10,951 bases of DNA from Methanosarcinales archaeon (GCA_030605805.1 JAUWHQ010000229.1:1-10951); one strand, 5' to 3'; shown: positions 1 to 7,558, counted from the first letter of the stretch. Numbers and translations: made by a program. The notes: generated from the sequence alone by a model not told the origin.

Positions 1-360
1 AAGCCTGTGAAAGGGATGCGGGTGAGCATCGATGGAAAAGCGGGCACGGTTGTCATGACGATCGGGCGCAAGGTGCGGGTCGATTTCAACAACCCGATGG
101 CTGGCAAGACCCTGATCTTCGATTACAGCATCGAAGATGTCATCGATGATGACCTTGAGAAGATCCGGTACCTGCTGAAATCGTACTTTGCGATCGATTT
201 TGATGTGGAGATCGACGATGATAATGTTCTGATCGAATCTCCGCATGGTCTGCGCTTCAATGAGCGGTGGCTGGTCCTGAAAGAGAGACTCGCGCAAGAA
301 TTGCTCCAATCACTCGATATTGAGAGCGTAAAGTTCGTTGAAACGTACTTGGAATCATGA
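1..360 (+). CDS. FKBP-type peptidyl-prolyl cis-trans isomerase, C-terminal part (5' truncated)
   Basis: The reading frame is open from the first base and ends with TGA at 358-360, so only the C-terminal part of the protein is visible. FKBP/SlyD proteins catalyse cis-trans isomerisation of prolyl bonds and act as chaperones. The visible part begins in the insert-in-flap region (KPVKGMRV, then DGKAGTVV) and returns to the FKBP core with VDFNNPMAGKTLIF, a close match to the family signature VDFNHPLAGKxLxF. About 75 further residues follow, charged and alpha/beta in character, as in the long archaeal FKBPs that carry an extra C-terminal domain. The GTG at 7 and the ATG at 16 are internal codons, not starts. 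The stop overlaps the next start (ATGA), indicating translational coupling. The family call is firm; substrates are unknown. Confidence 0.9.
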   Translation, partial: KPVKGMRVSIDGKAGTVVMTIGRKVRVDFNNPMAGKTLIFDYSIEDVIDDDLEKIRYLLKSYFAIDFDVEIDDDNVLIESPHGLRFNERWLVLKERLAQELLQSLDIESVKFVETYLES

Positions 361-1505
361 AAGCGTGTATTATGTGCGGCGGCGAGGGCACAAGATTGCG
401 TCCGATGACGCTTGAGCGCCCCAAGCCATTGATCCCGCTTCTGAACAAACCATCGGTCACACATCTGATCGAGCACCTGAGGGGTGAGGGGTTCACAGAC
501 ATCGTGATGACACTCGGTTATCTCAGCGATATGATCGAAAGCGAGGTCAGCCGCATCAAGGATATTAATATCAGGTCGGTCTATGAAGAGACTGCGCTCG
601 GCACGGCGGGCGGAGTTAAGAACGCCAGGGCATATCTCGAAGATGGTAGTTTCATGGTCGTCGGCGGCGATCACGTCCTTGATATGCAATTAAGCGAGAT
701 ATACCGATTCCACGAGCACAACGATGCCATGGTCACCATCGGGCTGATCTGCATTGACGATACCGCTGAATACGGGATATGTGATATGGATTCAGAGAAT
801 GTGATACATCGATTCCTTGAAAAGCCAAATCCTGGAGAGGTGTTCAGCAATCTTGTGAATACCGGGATTTACGTCTGCGATCCTGAGATACTGGACTGGA
901 TTCCTGATGGGGAGATGTACGACTTTGCAAAGAACGTCTTTCCTGCCCTGCTCGATGCAGGCAAGCAGATCGACGGCTATCTGGTGCAGGGCAGGTGGAC
1001 AGATATCGGCAATCACGAGATGTACCGGGCTGCCTGCAAATGGAAGCTCGACCGGATGTTTGAGATGCCTGCCAGCAAGTACAGAGACGCGTCCGCCAGC
1101 GCGAGGATCAAAGATCCTGTTGCGATCGGAGGTGGCGTCGATATCGGCTCGTCCATGATCGTCGGACCAGTGATGATCGGCGAAGACACGGTCATCGGCG
1201 ATCACGTATTGATCGGACCGTATACAACGATCGGATCAGGCTGCGTGATCGGGGACGGTGTGCATATTTTAACTTCATATATATTTGATAATGTTCACAT
1301 TGAAAAAGGTTCGGCGATGTTCAGTTCCATCGTCGATAACGACGTTTACATACACCGGAACTGTACGCTTGAAACCGGGACGGTGCTCGGACAAAGAGTG
1401 GTCGTTAGGAACGATGTAATCATCTCTGGCGTCCGGATATGGCATGGTATAACCGTACCGGAGGGTACGCATGTGATGGCTAATATGACCGATGCAATAG
1501 CATGA
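357..1505 (+). CDS. Sugar-1-phosphate nucleotidyltransferase with left-handed beta-helix C-terminus
   Basis: This 382-residue enzyme should activate a sugar phosphate to an NDP-sugar (hexose-1-P + NTP to NDP-hexose + PPi) in the cytoplasm. The N-terminal Rossmann-like domain carries the signature GGEGTRLRPMT at 8-18, the PKP lysine K23, the metal-site aspartate in GGD (D105), EKP at 155-157, NTG at 168-170 and TDIG at 215-218. From about residue 252 to 372 the chain is hexapeptide repeats (IGGGVDIG, VIGDHVLIG, TIGSGCVIG), a left-handed beta-helix. The layout and length fit mannose-1-P guanylyltransferase, glucose-1-P thymidylyl/uridylyltransferase and GlmU-like archaeal enzymes; the sequence alone does not settle which sugar or nucleotide is used. 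It overlaps the FKBP gene by ATGA and has no clear Shine-Dalgarno of its own. The archaellin that follows is rich in N-glycosylation sequons, so a role in surface glycan supply is plausible but inferred. Confidence 0.9.
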   Translation: MKACIMCGGEGTRLRPMTLERPKPLIPLLNKPSVTHLIEHLRGEGFTDIVMTLGYLSDMIESEVSRIKDINIRSVYEETALGTAGGVKNARAYLEDGSFMVVGGDHVLDMQLSEIYRFHEHNDAMVTIGLICIDDTAEYGICDMDSENVIHRFLEKPNPGEVFSNLVNTGIYVCDPEILDWIPDGEMYDFAKNVFPALLDAGKQIDGYLVQGRWTDIGNHEMYRAACKWKLDRMFEMPASKYRDASASARIKDPVAIGGGVDIGSSMIVGPVMIGEDTVIGDHVLIGPYTTIGSGCVIGDGVHILTSYIFDNVHIEKGSAMFSSIVDNDVYIHRNCTLETGTVLGQRVVVRNDVIISGVRIWHGITVPEGTHVMANMTDAIA

Positions 1506-1507
1506 TG

Positions 1508-1519
1508 TTTTTATACTAT
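1508..1519 (+). promoter_or_regulatory. TATA-box promoter of the archaellin gene
   Basis: TTTTTATACTAT lies three bases after the upstream stop codon and about 35 bases before the archaellin ATG. A start site about 25 bases downstream (near 1538) would leave a leader of roughly 10 bases holding the GGGGT at 1539-1543 as ribosome binding site. A very similar core (TTTATACTA) occurs at the end of the window. Call is by position and composition. Confidence 0.55.
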
Positions 1520-1548
1520 GACTGCCGATTATAACATTGGGGTAGCGT

Positions 1549-2514
1549 ATGAAAGCAAACCGGCACATCTATCATCAGGATGACTCAGCGCAGGTCGGCA
1601 TAGGCACGCTGATCATATTCATATCGATGGTGCTCGTGGCTGCGGTCGCATCCGCGCTTCTCATCAAGACGTCAGGCGTGCTCCAGCAGAAAGCAGCCCA
1701 GACCGGTCAGGAGACGACGCGGGAGGTTGCTTCGAACCTTCGTATCGATCGGATCATCGGGGAACGGGATTATTATCTGTCGCTTAACCTGAACGATTCC
1801 GGATATCTCAGGAAGGACGATGGTTCGGAACTGACGGTTTTTACGTACACATCCCCGGTCGGTGGCTATGTCGAGATCGAGAATCCAAACAAAACCGCAT
1901 CCTTTTCTATAACCGTCAATAGCAGCGATGCCAAGGACTTTACCAACATCTCGCAGACGGTCTCGGCAGAGGGGGTGCATGAATGCTATCTCACAAAACC
2001 GGGAACATACATCGTAAATTCAGGCAGCAATTCCGTCAACGTAACGGTACAGCAGGACAATTATGAGTATGGATATATATCAAAACTCCACATCACCATG
2101 TCGCTTGGTCCTGGAAGCGAGGATATCGATCTGTCGCAGTTGCTCGTGTACCTGTCAGATGCAACGCATACAGCGGATGTTAATTATCATCTGGGAAAGA
2201 GTGCGGGCGTCTATTTTGCGAATAATACTGCAACCTCAGAGTATTTTTCGATCAGCCCGATACGGATCAGGGATGACTCCAGCTTCGATGCGACCCAGCC
2301 GGTGCTTCGAAGCGGGGATGTGATGGAGGTGACCGTGAATGTGCGGAAGGTCTTCAAGTATGGGGGCGCATATCCGGATCCCTCATACACAGGACTTGCC
2401 ACCAGGACATCCGTTGATCTGCAGATCAGACCTGAGGCAGGATCGCTTGTGATACTCGAGATCACAACTCCGGGATCGTACTTCAAGTCCAAGTACATAC
2501 AGCTCCTGATATGA
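1549..2514 (+). CDS. flaB: Archaellin (archaeal flagellin) with an inserted sequon-rich domain
   Basis: Archaellins are the filament subunits of the archaellum; the precursor is cut by the FlaK/PibD peptidase and the filament is assembled outside the membrane. Residues 1-14 form a polar, partly basic leader, followed by QVGIGTLIIFISMVLVAAVA (15-34), the typical class III signal peptide core and polymerisation helix, then KTSGVLQQKAAQTGQETTREV. The residue before the expected cut is Ala14 rather than the commoner Gly. The conserved beta-domain motif SLGPGSEDIDLSQLLVYLSD lies at 185-204. Usually this follows the helix closely; here about 100 residues (roughly 74-175) intervene, beta-rich and with five of the protein's six N-x-S/T sequons (N82, N114, N124, N133, N164; the sixth is N225). 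Length is 321 residues against the usual 190-230 or so. No other archaellum gene is visible; the neighbours are a nucleotidyltransferase and a phosphatase. The family call is firm; filament function is inferred. Confidence 0.88.
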   Translation: MKANRHIYHQDDSAQVGIGTLIIFISMVLVAAVASALLIKTSGVLQQKAAQTGQETTREVASNLRIDRIIGERDYYLSLNLNDSGYLRKDDGSELTVFTYTSPVGGYVEIENPNKTASFSITVNSSDAKDFTNISQTVSAEGVHECYLTKPGTYIVNSGSNSVNVTVQQDNYEYGYISKLHITMSLGPGSEDIDLSQLLVYLSDATHTADVNYHLGKSAGVYFANNTATSEYFSISPIRIRDDSSFDATQPVLRSGDVMEVTVNVRKVFKYGGAYPDPSYTGLATRTSVDLQIRPEAGSLVILEITTPGSYFKSKYIQLLI

Positions 2515-2520
2515 GATCTG

Positions 2521-3306
2521 ATGAAAGCCTACATCCTTGATCTCGATGGCGTGATCCATCGCGGCAGCAATCCGATCGATGGCGCGGTTGATGCGGTCAA
2601 CCGGCTGCGAGACCGCGCAAAAGTGCTCTTCCTGACGAACAATTCGACTATGAGCAGACGCGTTGTTGCAGCACGGCTGGAGGCAGCAGGCATCAGGTGT
2701 GGGGGGGGCGACGTGATCACCGCAGGATACGCCGCTGCCGTTTATATCAGGAAACGATACGGTGCGAGCACTGTATACCCGATCGGCGAAGCGGGATTGA
2801 TCGAAGAACTGGAATTACAGGGACATGCGATCAGTGAGGACTCGGAATTTGTTGTCGTTGGGCTTGATCGCGACCTCAGTTATGAGAAATTGAGAATCGG
2901 TCTCCGGAATATCGCTGATGGCGCAAAATTCATCGCAACGAACACCGATCCTGTTCTCCCGACAGAAGATGGTTTCGTGCCGGGCGCGGGCGCAATCGTG
3001 TGTGCGCTTGAGACTGCATCAGGGCAGTCGCCGCTCGTGATCGGTAAACCGAACCAGCCGATCATGGATATCGTGCTTGATCATCTGGGGCTGGACGTAA
3101 GCGAATGCGTAGTTGTTGGCGACCGCCTCGATACCGATATCCTTGCCGGCATCAGGTGCGGCATGAAGACGGTGCTCGTGCTCACAGGGGTCGAGACCCG
3201 GGAGAGTCTCGAGCGGTCTGATATCAAGCCGGACTGCGTGGTCGGGAGCATAACGGAGCTTTTGGTAGCGCTCGAAGGCGGTGCCCGGATCACTGGTAAG
3301 CCATAA
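2521..3306 (+). CDS. HAD superfamily class IIA hydrolase (NagD / phosphoglycolate-phosphatase-like)
   Basis: This 261-residue cytoplasmic phosphatase has all four HAD motifs: DLDGV (nucleophile D7, acid D9), TNNS (39-42), the lysine of GKPNQ (K176) and GDRLDTD (200-206) for magnesium. The large cap between motifs II and III, with VVVGLDRDLSYEKL and IATNTDPVLPTEDG, is typical of class IIA enzymes such as NagD, p-nitrophenyl phosphatases and phosphoglycolate phosphatases. Substrates in this family are small phosphorylated metabolites (nucleotides, glycolate or sugar phosphates); this one's cannot be read from sequence. It starts six bases after the archaellin stop with only a weak ribosome binding site, so it is probably co-transcribed with it, although no functional tie is known. 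The gene contains a run of eight G (2701-2708) that encodes Gly-Gly-Gly and keeps the frame. Confidence 0.9.
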   Translation: MKAYILDLDGVIHRGSNPIDGAVDAVNRLRDRAKVLFLTNNSTMSRRVVAARLEAAGIRCGGGDVITAGYAAAVYIRKRYGASTVYPIGEAGLIEELELQGHAISEDSEFVVVGLDRDLSYEKLRIGLRNIADGAKFIATNTDPVLPTEDGFVPGAGAIVCALETASGQSPLVIGKPNQPIMDIVLDHLGLDVSECVVVGDRLDTDILAGIRCGMKTVLVLTGVETRESLERSDIKPDCVVGSITELLVALEGGARITGKP

Positions 3307-3313
3307 GTATTAT
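3302..3313 (+). promoter_or_regulatory. Possible TATA box for polB
   Basis: CATAAGTATTAT overlaps the HAD stop codon, and its centre is about 24 bases before ATG 3332. That spacing would start the transcript at or very near the start codon, which fits the absence of a Shine-Dalgarno. The match to the archaeal TATA consensus is imperfect, and read-through from the HAD gene is equally possible. Confidence 0.3.
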
Positions 3314-3331
3314 GCGCCTGACAGACCCGTG

Positions 3332-5971
3332 ATGGAGTTTCAGATCATTGATGCCGATTATACTCTGGACAATGGAAAGCCGGTTGTGAGGCTGTTTGGG
3401 CGTGATCCTGAGGGGCAGAGCGTGTGCTGCTTTGTCCCTGACTTTGAGCCGTATTTCCATGTCCAGGCAGCTTCGATCGAGGGTTTGATCGAGAATCTCA
3501 TGGACATCCCTGAAATCAGGCGGACTGAGATTGTTGAGAAGTACGAGCCGATTGGATATCAGGAACATCCGACAACGATGCTGAAAGTGGTCGTTGGCAA
3601 GCCAAAGGACGTGCCAGCGATCAGAGACGAGGTAAAGGGATACGCTGACCGTGTGTACGAGACCGATATCATGTTCAAGAACCGGTTCATGATCGATCAG
3701 GGCATCTCTGGCATGGGATGGGTGAGTGCCAGTGACGAAATCGATGCACCGCAACCCGCTGTGAACAGTGACGTGGTGGTCACGTCACAGGTATCGCCAG
3801 CCGAGGTTGCGCAAAATGCACCGCTCAGGTACCTTGCATTCGATATCGAGTGTCTGGTCGATGGAGGGATGCCAACTCCTGACCGCTCGCCGATCATCAT
3901 GATTTCACTTGCGTTCAGACCGGATTACACCGGAGAAACGCTCGTTCTGGTTGCGAAGAAGGTTGACGGCGATTGTATTGAGTCGTTTGATGATGAAACC
4001 GGGATGTTGAACCGGTTTTTCGAGATTGTGCGGGATTATGATCCTGATGTGATCCTCGGGTACAACTCAAACGAGTTTGACTTCCCCTACATCACAGAAC
4101 GTGTGAAGGTGCTGGAGGCAGAGGGGAAGCGGCTGCGGGCGGACATCGGCAGGGACGACAGGGCGGTCTTCTGCCGCAAGATCGGGAACACCACGCGTGT
4201 GAACGTCACAGGCAGGATCGTTGCCGATGTTCTGCCGCTGATCCGCAGGGAATACAGCATCAAACAGTACACATTAAAGAACGTGGCTCAAACGCTGCTC
4301 AACATCGAGAAATTCGATGTTTCTGTCAAGCAGATGGCTGAATACTGGAATGACGACGGCGAAAAGCTTGTTGAGTTTATCGAGTATGCTCGCCGTGACG
4401 CGGTTCTTGCGCTTTGCCTGTTGCTCGACCTGCGGTTGCTCGACAAATACGTGGCGCTTGCGCAGGTGAGTGGCGCCCTGCTTCAGGATGTGCTCTACGG
4501 CGGGCAGAGTTCGATGGTCGAAAACCTGCTGCTCCGGGAGTTTGGGAAGAGAAACCGCGTAATCCCTCCGAAACCTGTCCACGAGGGGCGGTACAATGCG
4601 CCTGATGAACTGAAAGGCGGCGCGGTGCTCGAACCGGTGCGCGGGCTACTGAAGGACGCCGTGGTTCTCGACTACAAATCGCTGTACCCAACGATCATGA
4701 TGGCGCACAACCTCTGCTACAGCACGGTCATCACAGACAACAACGCGGGCAGCGACAACGACAGCAAGACCCGGGTTCAAAAAACGATCCGTGCGCCGTC
4801 AGGAGGTGAATTCGTCCCTGTGGAGGTGTATCAGGGAATCGTGCCCGGAATTCTTGAAAATCTGCTGGATCGGCGGACCGAAACAAAGAAGATGATGCGA
4901 AGCGCAGATGGGGATGAATACAGGGTGCTGAATGCGACCCAGAACGCACTCAAGATTCTGCTTAACAGTTTTTACGGATATTCCGGCTACGCGAGGGCTC
5001 GCCTGTATAGCCTCGTTCTTGCCAATGCTGTGACCAGTTTCGGGCGAAAAAACATCATTGACACGAAGGATCTGATTGATAAAACAATTAAAAGCGTGCG
5101 TCTGCCAGATGGACACGAGTTTGCGCTGTCTGTGATCTACGGAGACACCGATAGTGTTTTTGTCCGGATCACGTCACCAAACGACGAGATCTCTCTTGAT
5201 GAGGCTGAATCAATCGGGAAGATGGTTGCTGCAATGGTTTCTGAGAAGCTGCCCGATCCGATGGAGCTTGAATTTGAATCGATTGCCCGCAGGGCGATAT
5301 TCATAGCAAAAAAGAGATATGCGTTATGGGTCTTTGAGAAAACGGGTGCTGGCGATGGCTGGAAAGATTCTATCAAGGTCAAGGGGATGGAGACTGTCAG
5401 GCGTGACTGGTGCGGTTTGACATCAAAAACACTCAACAAGGTCCTCGAACTCGTACTGAAGGATGGCAGGGTCGAGGAATCGGTGGAATATGTCCGCGGT
5501 GTCGTGGACCGGGTCAGGAATCTCGATGTCCGTACCGACAGTGAAATTATGGATGATTTGATTCTTACCCGGAAATACAATAAGAAAGAAGAGAGTTATA
5601 AGAGTAAACAACCACACATCACGGTTGTGGAAAAAATACGCAGGCGTGGTGGGGCGGTTCCATCGATTGGGGACCGCGTGCCCTTTGTAATCGTTGCAGG
5701 CAACGGGATGTTTGTGGATAGTGCGGAGGATCCCGAATACGTGAGGGAACACAATCTCTCGCTGGATGTTGATTACTATATTAAAAAGCAGATCTGGCCT
5801 CCTGTTGAGAGGATACTCCGTGAATTCGGTGTGGACTATGGGACACTGAATGACGGCTCAAGACAAAAGGGATTGCACGATTTCGGGATTGGTACTGCGA
5901 GCGTGGCACGTGTTCACAGAAAAAAAGAGGTTAAACAGGTATCGAGACAGAAACCCCTCTTCGACTTCTGA
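3332..5971 (+). CDS. polB: DNA polymerase family B (replicative / proofreading)
   Basis: This 879-residue enzyme synthesises DNA with 3'-5' proofreading. The exonuclease domain shows Exo I FDIE (D171, E173), Exo II YNSNEFD (244-250) and Exo III YARRD (352-356). The polymerase domain shows motif A DYKSLYPTI (D447), motif B KILLNSFYG (541-549), motif C YGDTDS (603-608) and KKRY (660-663), so it should be active. The last seven residues, QKPLFDF, fit a PCNA-interacting peptide (Q-x-x-L-x-x-F). It is about 100 residues longer than Thermococcales PolB; part of the excess is an acidic linker before Exo I and a loop after motif A. The frame is open further upstream, with a GTG at 3281, but that start would overlap the HAD gene by 26 bases. 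ATG 3332 (or the adjacent GTG 3329) fits MEFQIIDADY, the usual start of archaeal PolB. No Shine-Dalgarno is evident, so initiation may be leaderless. Confidence 0.96.
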   Translation: MEFQIIDADYTLDNGKPVVRLFGRDPEGQSVCCFVPDFEPYFHVQAASIEGLIENLMDIPEIRRTEIVEKYEPIGYQEHPTTMLKVVVGKPKDVPAIRDEVKGYADRVYETDIMFKNRFMIDQGISGMGWVSASDEIDAPQPAVNSDVVVTSQVSPAEVAQNAPLRYLAFDIECLVDGGMPTPDRSPIIMISLAFRPDYTGETLVLVAKKVDGDCIESFDDETGMLNRFFEIVRDYDPDVILGYNSNEFDFPYITERVKVLEAEGKRLRADIGRDDRAVFCRKIGNTTRVNVTGRIVADVLPLIRREYSIKQYTLKNVAQTLLNIEKFDVSVKQMAEYWNDDGEKLVEFIEYARRDAVLALCLLLDLRLLDKYVALAQVSGALLQDVLYGGQSSMVENLLLREFGKRNRVIPPKPVHEGRYNAPDELKGGAVLEPVRGLLKDAVVLDYKSLYPTIMMAHNLCYSTVITDNNAGSDNDSKTRVQKTIRAPSGGEFVPVEVYQGIVPGILENLLDRRTETKKMMRSADGDEYRVLNATQNALKILLNSFYGYSGYARARLYSLVLANAVTSFGRKNIIDTKDLIDKTIKSVRLPDGHEFALSVIYGDTDSVFVRITSPNDEISLDEAESIGKMVAAMVSEKLPDPMELEFESIARRAIFIAKKRYALWVFEKTGAGDGWKDSIKVKGMETVRRDWCGLTSKTLNKVLELVLKDGRVEESVEYVRGVVDRVRNLDVRTDSEIMDDLILTRKYNKKEESYKSKQPHITVVEKIRRRGGAVPSIGDRVPFVIVAGNGMFVDSAEDPEYVREHNLSLDVDYYIKKQIWPPVERILREFGVDYGTLNDGSRQKGLHDFGIGTASVARVHRKKEVKQVSRQKPLFDF

Positions 5972-5998
5972 GAATGCGGGGACCGGACTAACACCAAC

Positions 5999-6006
5999 AT
6001 TTATAA
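5999..6006 (+). promoter_or_regulatory. TATA box of the L10e / aIF2-beta operon
   Basis: ATTTATAA lies about 40 bases before the L10e ATG in a 74-base gap after polB. A start site near 6030 would give a short leader containing GAGGAG at 6033-6038, seven bases before the ATG at 6046. This pattern is expected for a strong ribosomal-protein promoter. Confidence 0.6.
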
Positions 6007-6045
6007 CGACAAAACCGCCATGTACAAAGAAAGAGGAGCATTATC

Positions 6046-6561
6046 ATGGTAACCAAACCCGCAAAGATGTATCGCAAATTCAAGCGTCCATACACCCGCC
6101 GTCAGTATATGGGCGGAGTTCCTGGCAGCCACATCGTAACTTTTGACATGGGCAACCTCACTGACGATTTCCCGGTCTCGGCATCCCTGATTGCAAAGGA
6201 GCAGTGCCAGATAAGGCATAACGCACTCGAAGCCGCACGGATCACCGCAAACAAATATCTGCTCAGGGAAGCGGGACGTACCAACTTCCACATGAAACTG
6301 CGTGTGTACCCGCATCAGGTACTAAGAGAGAACAAACAGGCGACCGGCGCTGGAGCGGACCGGGTATCCAGCGGGATGCGACATGCATTTGGAAAACTGG
6401 TCAGCACGGCAGCGCGGGTTCATGCCGGACAGCGTGTGTTCACGGTATCGGTGCAACCACACCAGTTCAAGCACGCCAAGGAGGCACTGAGACGTGCCGG
6501 GTACAAGCTACCCACGCCGGTCAGCATTATGGTTGACAACGGGCAGGAACTGATTCAATGA
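6046..6561 (+). CDS. rpl10e: 50S ribosomal protein L10e (uL16)
   Basis: This 171-residue basic protein is the archaeal/eukaryotic uL16, which binds 23S rRNA near the peptidyl-transferase centre and the tRNA channel in the large subunit. Recognisable stretches are the N-terminal KPAKMYRKFKRPYTRRQYM, GVPGSHIVTFDMGN, the Q-C-Q-I-R-H-N-A-L-E-A-A-R helix, FHMKLRVYPHQVLRENK and the internal GAGADRVSSGMRHAFGK, which corresponds to the loop reaching toward the active centre. Length is normal for the family. It opens a translation operon: its stop overlaps the aIF2-beta start (ATGA). Upstream are a TATA box and GAGGAG seven bases before the ATG. Confidence 0.96.
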   Translation: MVTKPAKMYRKFKRPYTRRQYMGGVPGSHIVTFDMGNLTDDFPVSASLIAKEQCQIRHNALEAARITANKYLLREAGRTNFHMKLRVYPHQVLRENKQATGAGADRVSSGMRHAFGKLVSTAARVHAGQRVFTVSVQPHQFKHAKEALRRAGYKLPTPVSIMVDNGQELIQ

Positions 6562-7187
6562 CTTTTGACTATGAGAAAAGTCTTGACCGGGCATACGAGA
6601 ATATGCCGGATTTCCTGACCACTGATGTGCGATTCTCCATACCAGAGCCGGATGTGATCATAGAGGGGAAGACCACCGTTCTGAGGAATTTTCATGAGAT
6701 CGCTGATACACTCAACCGTGACCCGGGTCATCTCCTGAAGTTCCTGCTGCGAGAACTGGGCACCGCCGGTAAGAGTGATGGGAGCCGTGTGATCTTTCAG
6801 GGCAAATTCACCGCCGAAGACCTCCAGTCCCAGATCGACGCTTATACCAGCGAGTTCGTGTTGTGCTCTGAGTGCGGGCGACCTGATACCACATTGGTGC
6901 GAAGCGACCGCGTACTGATGCTGAAGTGCGCCGCATGTGGTGCGCACCGACCGATCAGGAAACGGAAGGTCCGCGAGGTCAAATCAAAGGATGCGATAGA
7001 GGAAGGCGGCGTGTACGACGTCAAGATCATCGGAGTCGGAAAGAAAGGTGACGGGTATTCTCGTGTGGATAAATACACGATTTATGTACCGCACACCGTC
7101 AAAGGTGAAATTGTGAACGTAAAAATCACCCACGTCTCTGGCACGCTTGCATTCGCCGAGATCCTCGAACGAAAATCGAAGGAATAG
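6558..7187 (+). CDS. eif2b: Translation initiation factor aIF2 subunit beta with C-terminal TRAM domain
   Basis: aIF2 is the heterotrimer that delivers initiator Met-tRNA to the small ribosomal subunit; beta supports the gamma GTPase. Residues 1-20 form the N-terminal helix that docks on gamma (YEKSLDRAYENMP). The alpha/beta core spans about 21-98 and contains GKTTVLRNFHEIAD and HLLKFLLRELGTAG. A zinc ribbon follows with C103, C106, C124 and C127. The last 60 residues (about 146-206) form a TRAM domain (GGVYDVKIIGVGKKGDGYSRV, VKGEIVNVKITHVSGTLAFAEI), a small OB-like RNA-binding fold. The basic aIF2-beta is about 140 residues; the 209 here matches the TRAM-carrying form known in Methanosarcina-type and halophilic archaea. 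It overlaps the L10e stop by ATGA, so translation is probably coupled. Confidence 0.95.
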   Translation: MTFDYEKSLDRAYENMPDFLTTDVRFSIPEPDVIIEGKTTVLRNFHEIADTLNRDPGHLLKFLLRELGTAGKSDGSRVIFQGKFTAEDLQSQIDAYTSEFVLCSECGRPDTTLVRSDRVLMLKCAACGAHRPIRKRKVREVKSKDAIEEGGVYDVKIIGVGKKGDGYSRVDKYTIYVPHTVKGEIVNVKITHVSGTLAFAEILERKSKE

Positions 7188-7189
7188 AT

Positions 7190-7558
7190 GTGACGATGGA
7201 AACAAGCGAAGACGACAGGTTCTTTGAGAACCGGCGTGAAGTCATGTTTGTTGTCAACATACTCGCAGATAACGCCAGATATGCCGAACACATAAAATCA
7301 AAGGGGCTATCCGGCGTTCACGCCCTTGATATCATCGATCTGTTCAAGAGCATCTTTGAGGCGTGCGATGAGGCTGAGATCATGAAGACGATCGATCAGT
7401 TGATGCGGGAGGGGTTGCTCATCTCGGGAGGCGGCGGGACCGTGATGAATCCGAACCCGCCCGTTTCGGTAGATTCAAAGGGTGTCGAGATCGAGATCGG
7501 AGCAATCAGTCCTGAAAAGAACGTGGTCAACGCGGATGGTCCGGATTCTGATATGTGA
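7190..7558 (+). CDS. Uncharacterised small protein, possible winged helix, third gene of the translation operon
   Basis: I do not recognise the family. The protein is 122 residues from GTG 7190, or 120 from ATG 7196, beginning two or eight bases after the aIF2-beta stop, with no clear Shine-Dalgarno. Residues about 12-80 look like three or four helices ending in IDQLMREGLLISGGGGTVM. The order, helix then 'QLMREGLL' then a glycine turn, resembles the recognition helix and wing of small archaeal winged-helix domains such as those at the C-termini of Cdc6 and MCM. The last 35 residues are acidic and rich in Pro, Ser and Asn, and probably disordered. Its place directly behind L10e and aIF2-beta suggests co-expression with translation genes. 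The fold is inferred from pattern only, and no function is claimed. Confidence 0.72.
   Translation: MTMETSEDDRFFENRREVMFVVNILADNARYAEHIKSKGLSGVHALDIIDLFKSIFEACDEAEIMKTIDQLMREGLLISGGGGTVMNPNPPVSVDSKGVEIEIGAISPEKNVVNADGPDSDM

Noticed and set aside
123..689. Long minus-strand frame opposite the FKBP and nucleotidyltransferase genes
   Set aside because: It lies antisense to two genes with clear family motifs, has low-complexity Ser/Arg-rich sequence and no ribosome binding site.
1111..1440. Repetitive ATCGG-rich DNA in the nucleotidyltransferase gene
   Set aside because: It encodes the Ile-Gly hexapeptide repeats of the beta-helix, so the DNA repetition follows from the protein.
3281..3331. Upstream GTG start for polB adding 17 residues
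   Set aside because: It would overlap the HAD gene, lacks a ribosome binding site and adds residues not expected before the MEFQIIDADY-type N-terminus.
4377..4691. Minus-strand frame within polB, and a plus-strand frame at 4414-4605
   Set aside because: Both lie inside the conserved polymerase domain of polB and have Arg/Ala/Pro-rich composition typical of off-frame GC-rich codons.
5850..6146. Plus-strand frame bridging polB and L10e
   Set aside because: It overlaps the ends of both real genes and the L10e promoter, and its sequence resembles no protein family.
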